The notes beneath the pieces were generated by a model that was not told the origin of the DNA, searched no databases, and saw only the letters and a program-made list of their open reading frames with translations. Below, piece after piece: positions 1 through 9,567 of a DNA stretch of 53,332 bases (position 1 is its first letter; the number at the start of each line of letters is the position of its first letter). The translations under genes and the position numbers were made by a program. The DNA is from Rhodothermales bacterium. Lineage in GTDB: Bacteria; Bacteroidota; Rhodothermia; Rhodothermales; JANQRZ01. The DNA is taken from positions 194,169 to 247,500 of the forward strand of contig JBDUXZ010000003.1 in assembly GCA_039944855.1 (NCBI GenBank), given 5' to 3'.

Positions 1-52
1 AGAGAGTGCTCTTGCCGACATTGGGCCGGCCGACGATGGCGACGAGGGGCAT
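1..52 (-). CDS. der: GTPase Der (EngA), N-terminal fragment, cut by window edge
   Basis: Only the first 17 codons are present; the rest lies left of the window. They read MPLVAIVGRPNVGKSTL, an N-terminus that places the G1/P-loop (GRPNVGKS) a few residues after the start, as in the double-GTPase ribosome-assembly factor Der. Der binds the large ribosomal subunit precursor in the cytoplasm and needs two GTPase domains; only part of the first P-loop can be seen here. Era and other TRAFAC GTPases have similar P-loops but usually a longer stretch before it, so Der is preferred. It is divergent from msrA across a 200-base intergenic region in which I see no convincing promoter. Confidence 0.72.
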   Translation of the reverse strand, partial: MPLVAIVGRPNVGKSTL

Positions 53-253
53 GGAGAACGCTCGAACAGCGGGAGTAAAGACAAGGAATGGGAGCCCTAC
101 GGCGTTCAAGCTACGCCGTTCCGCGCACGGCACGGGGGCTTCGCCTATTCTGCATCCCGTCCGGCGTTGCGCATGCGCCATCCCCGCTCCCGAAACCTGG
201 GCCGGCCCTGCTTGTTTGCCTGAAATAACCGATCCAATCCGCCGACGATCCCC

Positions 254-952
254 ATGAAAACTAAAATCGTAGCCCTCGGCCTCGTCGCCGTCTTCGCCCT
301 CACCGCCGCCGCCTGCGCGGACCCCGCCCCCGCCACCGAGGCATCGCAGACCGAGGCCCAAACCAACGCGCCGTCGCAGCCCGTCTCGCTCGACACCGAG
401 CCCACCGCGGCGGCCGACACGGCGATCTTCGCCGGCGGCTGCTTCTGGTGCATGGAGCCGCCCTACGAGAAGCTCGACGGCGTCTTCTCCGTCGTCTCCG
501 GCTTCGCCGGCGGTACCACGCCGGACCCGACGTACAAACAGGTCTCGTCCGGGCAGACCGACCACGCCGAGGTCGTCCGCGTGATCTACGACCCCGAGGT
601 CGTCAGCTTCGAAACGCTCGTCGAAGTCTTCTGGCACAACATCGACCCCTTCGCCGTGGACCGCCAGTTCTGCGACCGCGGCGCGCAGTACCGCTCCGTC
701 CTCTACTACCGCGACGCCGAGCAACAGGCCGTCGCCGAGGCGTCGTACGAGACCCTCGACGCCCGCTTCGACGAGCAGATCGCGACGACCGTCGAGCCGG
801 TCTCCGACTTCTACCCCGCCGAGGACTACCACCAGGATTTCTACCGCACGAATCCCGACCGCTACTACTCGTACCGGAAGGGCTGCGGCCGTGACGCCCG
901 CCTCGAAGCGATCTGGGGCGACGCCGCCGGCGAGCCCGGCCCGCTCGGCTGA
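254..952 (+). CDS. msrA: Peptide-methionine (S)-S-oxide reductase MsrA, exported
   Basis: The product (232 aa) reduces the S epimer of methionine sulfoxide. The catalytic motif GCFWCMEPPY lies near residues 62-71, followed by the family blocks GFAGG, GQTDHAEVV, FCDRGAQYRS and YHQDFYRTNPDRYY. A GCGRD motif near the end could supply the recycling cysteine. The N-terminus is a signal peptide ending in AAAC at Cys21, which may be a lipobox although the -3 residue is Ala rather than Leu; a low-complexity Ala/Thr/Glu linker follows. The enzyme is therefore probably periplasmic or membrane anchored. It is followed after 58 bases by msrB on the same strand, so the two are probably co-transcribed. The family call is secure; lipidation is uncertain. 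Confidence 0.95.
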   Translation: MKTKIVALGLVAVFALTAAACADPAPATEASQTEAQTNAPSQPVSLDTEPTAAADTAIFAGGCFWCMEPPYEKLDGVFSVVSGFAGGTTPDPTYKQVSSGQTDHAEVVRVIYDPEVVSFETLVEVFWHNIDPFAVDRQFCDRGAQYRSVLYYRDAEQQAVAEASYETLDARFDEQIATTVEPVSDFYPAEDYHQDFYRTNPDRYYSYRKGCGRDARLEAIWGDAAGEPGPLG

Positions 953-1010
953 TCCGCGCCGCTGCTGAGCTGTCCCGACCTCCTTGCTGTTCCACCTTCT
1001 GAGCTCCGCC

Positions 1011-1559
1011 ATGAAATCGACCTTCCCCCGCACCCTCCTCTTCGTCCTGATCGCCGTCGTCGGCGTCGCGGCTTTTGCGCTCGCGTCGTCCCAAACCCCG
1101 GCTGAGGCCGTCGTATCGGACGACACCACCGCCGCTGAGGACTCGCTCAAGGACATCCTCACGCCGATGCAGTACCGCGTGACGCAGGAAGACGGCACCG
1201 AGCCGCCCTTCCGCAACGAGTACTGGGACAACAAGAAGCCCGGCATCTACGTGGACATCGTCTCCGGCGAGCCGCTCTTCTCCTCGACGCACAAGTTCGA
1301 GTCCGGCACCGGCTGGCCGAGCTTCTGGCAGCCGCTCGAAGCCGACAACGTCCACTGGGCGAAGGACAACTCCCTCGGCATGACGCGCGACGAGGTCCGG
1401 TCCGTCGGTGCCGATTCCCACCTCGGCCACGTGTTCGAGGACGGCCCCGAACCGACCGGGCTCCGCTACTGCATCAACTCGGCCGCGCTCCGCTTCATCC
1501 CCGCCGACCAGCTCGAAGCCGAGGGCTACGGCCAGTACGCCGCCCTCTTTGAGAACTGA
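1011..1559 (+). CDS. msrB: Peptide-methionine (R)-S-oxide reductase MsrB, exported, zinc-less form
   Basis: The product (182 aa) reduces the R epimer of methionine sulfoxide, complementing MsrA. Family blocks are [38 protein letters not shown] and [11 protein letters not shown]; the cysteine of RYCINS is the catalytic one. The two CxxC pairs that bind structural zinc in many MsrBs are missing: the first position reads [10 protein letters not shown] and the second [10 protein letters not shown]. The N-terminus (MKSTFPRT then about 17 hydrophobic residues) is an uncleaved anchor or signal peptide, so the protein acts outside the cytoplasm. An in-frame TTG lies upstream at 984, but the ATG at 1011 gives a normal signal sequence and is preferred. 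Confidence 0.94.
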   Translation: MKSTFPRTLLFVLIAVVGVAAFALASSQTPAEAVVSDDTTAAEDSLKDILTPMQYRVTQEDGTEPPFRNEYWDNKKPGIYVDIVSGEPLFSSTHKFESGTGWPSFWQPLEADNVHWAKDNSLGMTRDEVRSVGADSHLGHVFEDGPEPTGLRYCINSAALRFIPADQLEAEGYGQYAALFEN

Positions 1560-1577
1560 CGCCGCCTCGGCTTCACG

Positions 1578-1605
1578 GTAGAGACGCAGCATGCTGCGTC
1601 TCTAC
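1578..1605. repeat. 28-nt perfect palindrome, family A (GTAGAGACGC type), copy 1
   Basis: This is a perfect palindrome with 14-base arms; the left arm is GTAGAGACGCAGCA. It lies between the convergent ends of msrB and the FAD oxidoreductase gene, where it could act as a bidirectional terminator or simply be a dispersed REP-like element. An identical copy is at 6481-6508, and related copies are at 21374 and 36425. Confidence 0.9.
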
Positions 1606-1637
1606 GCTATCAGTCGGATGTATCGGCCCGGTTGGCC

Positions 1638-3071
1638 TCACGCGAAGACGTCGCGGAGCGCCGACCGGGCCGCGTTGTACCCGCACATCCCGTGGACGCC
1701 TCCACCGGGCGGCGTCGACGACGAGCAGAGGTAGAGCCCCGGCACCCCCGTCTCGTACGGGTTGGGGCGGAACACGGGGCGCGCCGCCACCTGCCACAGA
1801 TCCTGCGACCCGCCGAAGATGTCACCGCCGACGAGGTTCGCGTCGTGCCGTTCGAGCGCGGCGGGCGGGAGCACGTTGCGCGCGATCACACGGTCGCGGA
1901 AGCCCGGCGCGAACCGCTCGATCTGCGCCTCGATCGTAGCGGTCACGTCCATCGTCGAGCCAAGCGGGACGTGGCTGTACGCCCACGCTGTGTGCTTCCC
2001 CCCGGGTGCGCGCGTAGAGTCGAACAGGCTCGGCTGCGCGAGGAGGACGTAGGGGTTAGGGTCGGGACGGCCGTCCGCTGCGGCCCGCTCGCTCGCAGCG
2101 ATCTCTTCGAGCGTGCCGCCGAGGTGGACCGTCGCGGCGCGGGCGCAGTCGGGGTTCGCCCACGGAATCGGGCCATCGAGCGCGTAGTCGAGCTTGAACG
2201 CGGCGGGGCCGCGCTGCCACCCCTCCAGCGCGCTTCGGTAGCGGGCGGGCAGCCGGTCGCCCGCTAGCATGAGCATCGTTTCTGGAGAGACATCCGCGAG
2301 CACGGCCCGCGTCGCCGGCAGGTCGACGAGGTCCGTCACTCGCTCGCCCGTCACGACCTCGCCGCCGAGCGCCGTGAGGTGCGCCACGAGCGCATCGGTG
2401 ATGGCTTGCGCCCCGCCCTCCGGAATCGGCCAGCCGACACGGTGGCCGAGCGCGCCGAGCACGAGCCCGAACGCCGAGCCACCGACGGCAGAGAACGGCA
2501 GCGCCGCGTGCGCCGCCGAGCCCGCCCACAGCGCCCGCGCCGGTTCGTCGTGGAACGCGAGGTCGGCGAGCGTCTGGATCGGAAGGATCGCGCGGAGGCC
2601 GAAGCCGGCGAGCGCCGGGAGGTGGCGCGGGAGGTGGACGAGCGGCTGCAGGATCTCCTCGGCCAGCTTCGGCCACGCGGCGGCGAGCGGCTCGAACAGG
2701 CGGCGGTACGCCGCCCTGTCGCGCCCGAGCCCAGCCGCTGTCGCCTCGACCGAGCGGTGCAGGAGCGCGGCCCGCCCGCCGTCGAGCGGGTGCGCGAGCG
2801 GCATGTCGGGGTGGATCCAGCGGAGGCCGTAGCGCTCCAGCGGGAGCCGCTTGAAGAACGGCGAGCCGAGCCCGAGCGGGAAAACCGCCGCGCCGAAGTC
2901 GTGCACGAACCCCGGCTTCGTCAGCGGCAGCGAGCGGACGCCGCCGCCCGCCGTCTCGTTCGCTTCGAGCACGACGACGCGCTGCCCCGCCTCGGCGAGC
3001 GTGATCGCCGCCGCCAGCCCGTTCGGCCCGGCTCCGATTACGATGGCATCGTACGAGGAATTCGTGGGCAT
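1638..3071 (-). CDS. CrtI-like NAD(P)/FAD-dependent oxidoreductase
   Basis: The product is 477 aa. It opens with a Rossmann dinucleotide-binding motif (IVIGAGPNGLAAAITLAEAG) and an acidic end of beta-2 (VVLEANETAGGGVRS), as in phytoene desaturases and the PYROXD2/retinol-saturase-like group. The C-terminus GLYLCSSSTPPGGGVHGMCG is the second FAD-contacting block of that superfamily. The substrate cannot be told: no crtB or other carotenoid gene is nearby, and many members act on unknown lipids. ATG 3071 is chosen over an in-frame TTG one codon upstream. It converges on msrB, with palindrome family A between the stops. Confidence 0.88.
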   Translation of the reverse strand: MPTNSSYDAIVIGAGPNGLAAAITLAEAGQRVVVLEANETAGGGVRSLPLTKPGFVHDFGAAVFPLGLGSPFFKRLPLERYGLRWIHPDMPLAHPLDGGRAALLHRSVEATAAGLGRDRAAYRRLFEPLAAAWPKLAEEILQPLVHLPRHLPALAGFGLRAILPIQTLADLAFHDEPARALWAGSAAHAALPFSAVGGSAFGLVLGALGHRVGWPIPEGGAQAITDALVAHLTALGGEVVTGERVTDLVDLPATRAVLADVSPETMLMLAGDRLPARYRSALEGWQRGPAAFKLDYALDGPIPWANPDCARAATVHLGGTLEEIAASERAAADGRPDPNPYVLLAQPSLFDSTRAPGGKHTAWAYSHVPLGSTMDVTATIEAQIERFAPGFRDRVIARNVLPPAALERHDANLVGGDIFGGSQDLWQVAARPVFRPNPYETGVPGLYLCSSSTPPGGGVHGMCGYNAARSALRDVFA

Positions 3072-3154
3072 CAATCGTCAGCGGCTGCGTGGAAGAGGTC
3101 GCGGTGGTACCTGATGTGAGCGCGTTCGATCCGATGGCGCGGCACCGCCCGCTC

Positions 3155-3238
3155 GTCATTGCGAGGAGCGACAGCGACGTGGCAATCTCCTCCGGCCTGC
3201 TCATCCCGTGGAGATTGCTTCGCTGCGCTCGCAATGAC
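3155..3238. repeat. Imperfect inverted repeat, GTCATTGCGAGGAGCG type
   Basis: The left arm begins GTCATTGCGAGGAGCGACAG and continues to GGCAATCTCC; the right arm is GGAGATTGC...GCTCGCAATGAC, its inexact reverse complement. Elements reading GTCATTGCGAG...GCAATCTC are known as dispersed intergenic repeats in many unrelated bacteria. It sits between the start of the FAD oxidoreductase gene and the end of the SRA-HNH gene, marking one edge of the 3.2-4.8 kb module. It could also form a stable RNA hairpin. Confidence 0.85.
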
Positions 3239-3252
3239 ATCGTTCTACTCTG

Positions 3253-3933
3253 TCACTGAATCTCAGCACCCTTTGCCAGATTGTGACGCGCGCACAAGAT
3301 CTGAACATTCTCCGTCGTAGCGGACGCTCCGCCTTTGGAGTACGGGATGACGTGGTCGAAGTGCAGGTCATCCTCTGCCCCGCAGAGTACACAGCGGCCC
3401 CCGTCGCGTTTCCACACCTCGCGCTTCACCTCAGATGGAATGAGCCGTCGACGCTCGGGCAGCTTCGCCATCGGAGCCGTGGACTCCTCCACGACGGCGA
3501 CCAGTTTGAACTTGAACACGGTCCGCTGACCGGAGCGCTCCTGCCAAGAGTCGATGAGGTGAAAGAGGCCGTTGTACGACCAGATGCCGGTGCGCAGCTT
3601 CTCGTACACTCGAACGCGCTCAGGCTCACGGACTCCTGCCTTGTAATCTGACGCCGCGACGTGAAACTTCCCGTTTTGTGTGAGGGCTCCCGTAGGGTAT
3701 ACCGCCGTCTGATCCACAGACTTCGGCTCGACTCCTTCACCTCTCCGCACGTCGTGGCCTTCGTAGATCAGGGTCGAGCCGTCGTCCTCAAATCGGTCGT
3801 CGTACGGCGCGTTGTGCTGAACCGACGTCAGGATGACAGAGTGATCGCCACCGATCCCGAAGTTCATGCCTTGCTGGAGACTCGTCCGCTCCCGCTGGCA
3901 CATCTCGAAATACGACAGGATCTCGTTGTCCAC
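3253..3933 (-). CDS. SRA (YDG)-domain plus HNH endonuclease, probable modification-dependent restriction enzyme
   Basis: The protein is 226 aa with two parts. Residues about 20-150 read as an SRA/YDG-type domain, a fold that flips and binds 5-methyl- or hydroxymethylcytosine: GGDHSVILTS, PYDDRFEDDGSTLIYEGHD, a DQ, ALTQNGKF, RVRVYEKLR, WSYNGLFHLIDSW and VFKFKLV. Residues about 165-222 are a zinc-type HNH nuclease with CVLC (C181, C184), HFDHVIPYSKGG, N209 and CARHN (C214, H217). SRA-HNH fusions are known as type IV, modified-DNA-specific restriction enzymes; this one is small. No ATG is available near the front; GTG 3933, with an AAGAG ribosome site inside the end of the EcsC gene, is the best start. 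It begins 2 bases after the EcsC stop codon, so translation is coupled. By eye the gene is less GC-rich than its neighbours, suggesting transfer. Confidence 0.8.
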   Translation of the reverse strand: MDNEILSYFEMCQRERTSLQQGMNFGIGGDHSVILTSVQHNAPYDDRFEDDGSTLIYEGHDVRRGEGVEPKSVDQTAVYPTGALTQNGKFHVAASDYKAGVREPERVRVYEKLRTGIWSYNGLFHLIDSWQERSGQRTVFKFKLVAVVEESTAPMAKLPERRRLIPSEVKREVWKRDGGRCVLCGAEDDLHFDHVIPYSKGGASATTENVQILCARHNLAKGAEIQ

Positions 3934-3935
3934 CG

Positions 3936-4754
3936 CTACAGCCGCTCTTTGCGTTCGAGGTAGAGCGCGCGGAAGAGCATGGCCGAGGTCTTCGCCGTCT
4001 GGTCGGTGAACCAGTAGTTCACGCCCGCGCCGATCGCCGCGCCGGCGACGGGGATGAGCTGGCCGAGCTTCCGCGCGGCGAGGTTCTTCGCCAGCTCGCG
4101 CGGGACGTGGCGGTTCTGGTCGCGGAACGTGCCCGAACCGCGACGGCCCCGGTACTCGGTGTCGTGCGCGAACGCGGCGGCGGCCACGCTCAGCTCGCGC
4201 ACGGCGTCGCTCTTGGACTGCTGGCTCCCACTCGCGGCGACGTTGTAGATCGCGATGACGAGCGGCTTGAACTCGGGCTTGCGGAGGGGGAAGCCGTAGG
4301 CCCCGCCGATCTGCTGGATCACGCGGAAGTTGATCGTGAACAGCAGCGGGATGTCGGCAGCGATGAAGAGCGGGCCGCCGAGACTCGTCCCGCCGCCTTC
4401 GATGGCGGCGAGGATCGCGTTCTGGTTGACGAACTCGCGGGCGAGGGGGTCGAGCTCTTCGAGCGGCTTGTCGCGGAGGTCGTCGACGGTGTCCACGTCG
4501 AGGCCGCGAGCACGGGCCTTGTCGAGCACGTCGTCCTCCTCGTAGGTCCACTCGGAGGCGTCGTTGAGCACGCCGAGGCCGTCGACGATGGCGTCGGAGA
4601 GCCGGTCGATGAGGTCCACGGGGACGACCTGGTCGAAGGCCCAGTCGACGGGCTTCATCGCGAAGTCGATGGCCTGCTGGAGGAACGAGGCCTCGCCGTG
4701 CTGCCAGCGGTCGATCTCGCGTTGGGCTTGCTTCTCGTACTCGGTCAGGCGCAT
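3936..4754 (-). CDS. EcsC family protein
   Basis: The product (272 aa) has the EcsC-family layout: a charged N-terminal helix (LTEYEKQAQREIDRW), a middle block GGGTSLGGPLFIAADIPLLF at about 121-139, then QQIGGAYGFPL, and a second hydrophobic block QLIPVAGAAIGAGVNYWFT at about 232-250. The molecular role of EcsC-like proteins is poorly defined; the namesake is linked to the Bacillus EcsAB ABC transporter, and no such transporter is here. The amphipathic hydrophobic blocks suggest membrane association. Its stop codon is 2 bases from the start of the SRA-HNH gene, so the two form one transcription unit flanked by inverted repeats. Confidence 0.85.
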   Translation of the reverse strand: MRLTEYEKQAQREIDRWQHGEASFLQQAIDFAMKPVDWAFDQVVPVDLIDRLSDAIVDGLGVLNDASEWTYEEDDVLDKARARGLDVDTVDDLRDKPLEELDPLAREFVNQNAILAAIEGGGTSLGGPLFIAADIPLLFTINFRVIQQIGGAYGFPLRKPEFKPLVIAIYNVAASGSQQSKSDAVRELSVAAAAFAHDTEYRGRRGSGTFRDQNRHVPRELAKNLAARKLGQLIPVAGAAIGAGVNYWFTDQTAKTSAMLFRALYLERKERL

Positions 4755-4760
4755 GGGGTA

Positions 4761-4832
4761 GTCCGTTGTCCGTTGTCAGTGGTCACTTGTCGAGTCGGTG
4801 TCAACAAAGAACCACTGACGACTGACAAGTGA
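4761..4832. repeat. Imperfect inverted repeat of CACTTGTC/CAGTGG units
   Basis: Between the EcsC start and the regulator stop codon, the left part contains GTCAGTGGTCACTTGTC and the right part contains CCACTGACGACTGACAAGT, inexact reverse complements built from short degenerate units. It borders the EcsC/SRA-HNH module on its upstream side. It resembles in style the spacers at 13373, 44753 and 46160, not the sharp 28-nt palindromes. Confidence 0.7.
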
Positions 4833-6335
<1,503 letters not shown>

Positions 6336-6480
6336 GGATCGGAGAGCGGGAGGCAGAAAACGGAGGAAGGGTACCCTCCCGGTATCGGCGACGTCTCAGA
6401 TCGATAAAGCCCGCGTCTCGGTTTTTCTCTCTCGTCTCAGATCGGGAACGTCCGGCTTCCCCGCCAGCGTGGGGCCTGCC

Positions 6481-6508
6481 GTAGAGACGCAGCATGCTGC
6501 GTCTCTAC
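6481..6508. repeat. 28-nt perfect palindrome, family A, copy 2
   Basis: This is identical to the copy at 1578-1605 (left arm GTAGAGACGCAGCA). It lies between the stop of uppP and the start of the regulator gene, both minus strand, so it may terminate uppP transcription. The rest of the 197-base gap (6336-6532) shows nothing I can name. Confidence 0.9.
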
Positions 6509-6532
6509 CGGCATCAGCGGGGCGTTATCTCC

Positions 6533-7414
6533 TCAGATCAGCAGCAGGCCGAGCGTACCGGCGGCGAAGCAGTAGTACGCGAAGTACTGGAGGTCGCCAC
6601 GCTGCACGAACGCGATCACGACTTTGATGGCCCAGATCCCCGAGGCGTAGGCGACGAGCGTCCCGAGCGCGAGCGGCACCCAGTCGATCGCGGCACCGAT
6701 CTCGACGAGGTCGAGCACCTTCAGGAGGGTCGCGCCGACGATGACGGGGAGCGACATGAGGAACGAGAAGTCGGCGGCGTCCTTCCGGTCGACGTTGAGG
6801 TAGATCGCCGTCGAGATCGTGGAGCCGCTGCGGGAGATGCCGGGGATCATGGCCGCGCCCTGCGCGAGGCCCACGAGGAGCGCCTTCCCCGCGGAGTACG
6901 GGCCGTCGGGGTTCGGGCGGAACCGGATGAGGAGGAGGAGCACGCCCGTCACGAGCAGCATCCCGCACACGAACTTCGGGTACTCGAAGAGTCCTTCGAG
7001 CGTGTCGCCGAAGAGGACGTACACGATGCCCGTCGGGATCATCGAGAGGAGGATGAAGAGGGCGAGGCGCACGGCCCCCGACGGCGTCCGCCCGCGGTCT
7101 CCCGCGGCTCCGACCTCGGCCGCGAACGGCTCGTCTGGGGTGTGCTCGATGGGGCCGGGGCGAAGGGCGGCGCGGAGCGTGGCCGGACGCACGACCGCCT
7201 TCGCTAGCTCGCGGAGGATCGTCACGATCCGGTGCCGGTACACCGTGACGATCGAGAGCACGGTCCCGAAGTGGACGAACACCTCGAACGTGATGTCGGG
7301 CTCCGAGACGCCGAGGAAGTACTGCCCGAGCACGAGGTGGCCGGAGGAGGAGATGGGCAGAAACTCGGCGAGGCCTTGGATGAGGCCGAGGATGATGGCT
7401 TCCCACCAGGTCAT
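6533..7414 (-). CDS. uppP: Undecaprenyl-diphosphatase UppP (BacA)
   Basis: This integral membrane enzyme (293 aa) dephosphorylates undecaprenyl diphosphate so that the lipid carrier for peptidoglycan and other envelope polymers is recycled. The catalytic blocks are visible: GLIQGLAEFLPISSSGHLVL near residues 9-28 and IPGISRSGSTIS in the second half. Several hydrophobic helices follow, matching the family's length. ATG 7414 (MTWWEAIILG) is chosen because the family begins this way; the upstream in-frame extension is atypical. It is flanked by the regulator gene and the NFACT gene on the same strand, with no obvious functional link. Confidence 0.96.
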   Translation of the reverse strand: MTWWEAIILGLIQGLAEFLPISSSGHLVLGQYFLGVSEPDITFEVFVHFGTVLSIVTVYRHRIVTILRELAKAVVRPATLRAALRPGPIEHTPDEPFAAEVGAAGDRGRTPSGAVRLALFILLSMIPTGIVYVLFGDTLEGLFEYPKFVCGMLLVTGVLLLLIRFRPNPDGPYSAGKALLVGLAQGAAMIPGISRSGSTISTAIYLNVDRKDAADFSFLMSLPVIVGATLLKVLDLVEIGAAIDWVPLALGTLVAYASGIWAIKVVIAFVQRGDLQYFAYYCFAAGTLGLLLI

Positions 7415-7484
7415 GAGCGAAGCGGTCGAGGGGAGAGGGGCAGAGCGCCAAAGGTACGCGCCCACGCCGCGCCGCGCCGTGAGG

Positions 7485-9155
7485 TTATTGCGATCCCTCG
7501 GGCCGCTTCGGCTCGACGAGCACCACGTCTTCGCGGTCGATGCGGACGAGCCCCGGCGGGCCGCCTTTGATCGGGCGGACGTACTTCCGCTCGGTCACGA
7601 TGACGGGCACGAGCGACTGCGTCTTGGCCGTGCTGAAGTAGGCCGCGAGCGCCGCCGCGCGTTCGACGGCGCGGCGGTCCGGCATCGCTGTCTTGCTGTC
7701 GCGGCGGATGACGACGTGGGAGCCGGGCACGCCGCGCGCGTGCAGCCAGAGGTCGTGCGGCTGCGCGTAGCGCGTGGTCAGCTCGGCGTTCCCCTTCGCG
7801 TTCTTGCCGACCCACGCCTCGAACCCGCCGGGCAGGGCGAAGCGGCGGAACGGCTCGCGCTCCTCCCCCACGCCCTCCCGCCCGGTGAACCCGGCGAGCG
7901 CGTCTTTCTCCTGTTCGATCAGCGCCTCCAAATCGGGCAGCCGCTCCGTCGCCCGGAGCGATTCGAGCAGCGCTGCCGCAGCTTCGGCGTCGGCCTGCAC
8001 CGATTCCCACCGCGTCTCGGCGTGGGCGCGGGCAGCGCGCGTGCGACGGGCTTTGTCGTAGTAGCGCTCGGCGTTCTCGATGCCGGAGAGCGCGCGGTCG
8101 AGCGGGATCGTGACGGGCTCACCACCGCCGATGATGTCAGGCACGGTGACCTCTTCGGAGCCGGGGCCGGGTTGCACCGCCTGTGCCATGAGGAGGTGGC
8201 CATAGGTCTCGTACGTCGCGGCGCGGCTCGGGCTGCCGAGCTCGTCGAGCATCCGCTCGGCGCTGCGGGCAAGGCGGTCGGCGGCGGCGGCGAGCTTCTG
8301 TTCGAGCGGGCGGTAGAGCGCGTCGAACCGCTGCTGCGCGAGGCTCCGGCGCGAGAAGATCCGCACGGCCTCGTCGACGGTGTCGAAGCGCTCTTCGCGC
8401 AGCCCATCGTCCGCCCGGTGCCGGAGGTCGATGAGCGCGAACGCCTCGGCCCGGCCGCCGCGCCACAGGATGCGCGGCGTCGGCGCGGCGAGGTCCGCCT
8501 CGATCTCTCGTGCCGCCTCGAACAGCGCCCGCCGCTCGGCCTCCGAACAATCGCCCGGCGACTCCGTCTCCACGTCGGCGCGAAATACCGCCTCGGCAGC
8601 GAGCGTGCGGTCGAAGAGCGGGAGCGCCGCCGCGACGGCCTGCTCGACGGTCTTCCGGTTCGCCCGCCACCGCGCTTCGAAGTCCTCAAACGTCGCGACC
8701 ATCGGTGCGGCGCGGGGCGCAGGCGGCGGCTCGCCCTCCCACTCCTCGCCCGACTGAAACGCCGCCCTCACGACCCCGCCTTCGACGAGCCACACGTTCG
8801 GGCGCGGGCCAAAGAGTTGAATCTGAAACGCCGCTCCGCCCTCCAAATCGACGAACACGACGCGGTCCCGCTCCGCCGTCCGCACGGCCTCGACGCGTCG
8901 GCCGAGCGCCGCTTCGAAGAGCGACGCGCTGTTGCGCCGCGCCCTCCCGTGGCCGGGGTTGCGGAAGAGCAGCCGCAGATCCGGCCGCGTTTCGACGACG
9001 AGCGTCCACGCCTCGGCGCCCTCCGTGTCGGACCCGTCGAACGCGAGCGAGAGTTCGTCCCGGTTCTGCGAGTACGCGTCTCCGACAGTGGAGCCGGGGA
9101 GCGACGCGGCCCACTCGGCGGCGAGCGCGGTGAGGGTGTAATACGTGAGGAGCAT
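7485..9155 (-). CDS. NFACT-domain protein, RqcH/FbpA-like
   Basis: The product is 556 aa. The N-terminal NFACT-N region starts MLLTYYTLTALAAEW, and a charged coiled-coil middle follows (about 280-430). The C-terminal NFACT-R block is the most diagnostic: DLWLHARGVPGSHVVIRR, then a helix with AAYFSTAKTQSLVPVIVTE and KYVRPIKGGPPGLV. Bacterial members include RqcH, which binds obstructed 50S-peptidyl-tRNA complexes and adds C-terminal alanine tails for ribosome rescue, and FbpA/Fbp54, once described as fibronectin binding. RqcH-like function is the better guess in a Gram-negative. Residues needed for tail synthesis were not checked by alignment. Confidence 0.88.
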   Translation of the reverse strand: MLLTYYTLTALAAEWAASLPGSTVGDAYSQNRDELSLAFDGSDTEGAEAWTLVVETRPDLRLLFRNPGHGRARRNSASLFEAALGRRVEAVRTAERDRVVFVDLEGGAAFQIQLFGPRPNVWLVEGGVVRAAFQSGEEWEGEPPPAPRAAPMVATFEDFEARWRANRKTVEQAVAAALPLFDRTLAAEAVFRADVETESPGDCSEAERRALFEAAREIEADLAAPTPRILWRGGRAEAFALIDLRHRADDGLREERFDTVDEAVRIFSRRSLAQQRFDALYRPLEQKLAAAADRLARSAERMLDELGSPSRAATYETYGHLLMAQAVQPGPGSEEVTVPDIIGGGEPVTIPLDRALSGIENAERYYDKARRTRAARAHAETRWESVQADAEAAAALLESLRATERLPDLEALIEQEKDALAGFTGREGVGEEREPFRRFALPGGFEAWVGKNAKGNAELTTRYAQPHDLWLHARGVPGSHVVIRRDSKTAMPDRRAVERAAALAAYFSTAKTQSLVPVIVTERKYVRPIKGGPPGLVRIDREDVVLVEPKRPEGSQ

Positions 9156-9214
9156 CGGGAGACCGGGAGCGCGGGCCGAAGGATACGGCGGCCTCGGCCT
9201 CCCCGCTCCGGCCG

Positions 9215-9427
9215 TCAGCCGTGCGCCGCCTTGCCGCGCGTCGAGAAGCCGAACGGGAGGTACGCCGGGCAGGTGCCGACGAAGCTCGTGAGGAGAAATA
9301 CGACGGCGATGATCCCGAGCACAATCGCGACGGTGCCGCTGATGACGCCCGTGAAATAGAGGACGGCGACGAGGACGGCGAGCCCGAAGCGGAGCGCGCG
9401 GTCAATCGTGCCCATGTTCTTCTTCAT
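9215..9427 (-). CDS. Small DUF2892/YgaP-like membrane protein
   Basis: This is a 70-residue protein starting MKKNMGTIDRALRFGLAVLV, with two hydrophobic helices separated by a short GVISG turn and a C-terminal GTCPAYLPFGFST. The N-terminal NMGTIDRALR and the GTCPAY...G tail are the hallmarks of the DUF2892 family, found alone or fused to rhodanese domains (YgaP). The single cysteine near the membrane edge is conserved in the family. The function is unknown. The upstream reading frame is open, but ATG 9427 matches the family start. Confidence 0.85.
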   Translation of the reverse strand: MKKNMGTIDRALRFGLAVLVAVLYFTGVISGTVAIVLGIIAVVFLLTSFVGTCPAYLPFGFSTRGKAAHG

Positions 9428-9567
9428 GACAATCCGGAGGAGGGTGGAGAAGGATCGACGGGACGCGATGCGTCCTCCCTCAACGTACGATTCCGCAGGG
9501 AAACAGCCCCCTGATTCCGCGACGTTTACGTGCAGCCGGCGTGCAGATACGAGGAAGAAGAACGGGG

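Noticed and set aside
145-453. Minus-strand open frame across the msrA start
   Set aside because: It overlaps msrA antisense and lacks any family motif, ribosome site or typical amino acid composition.
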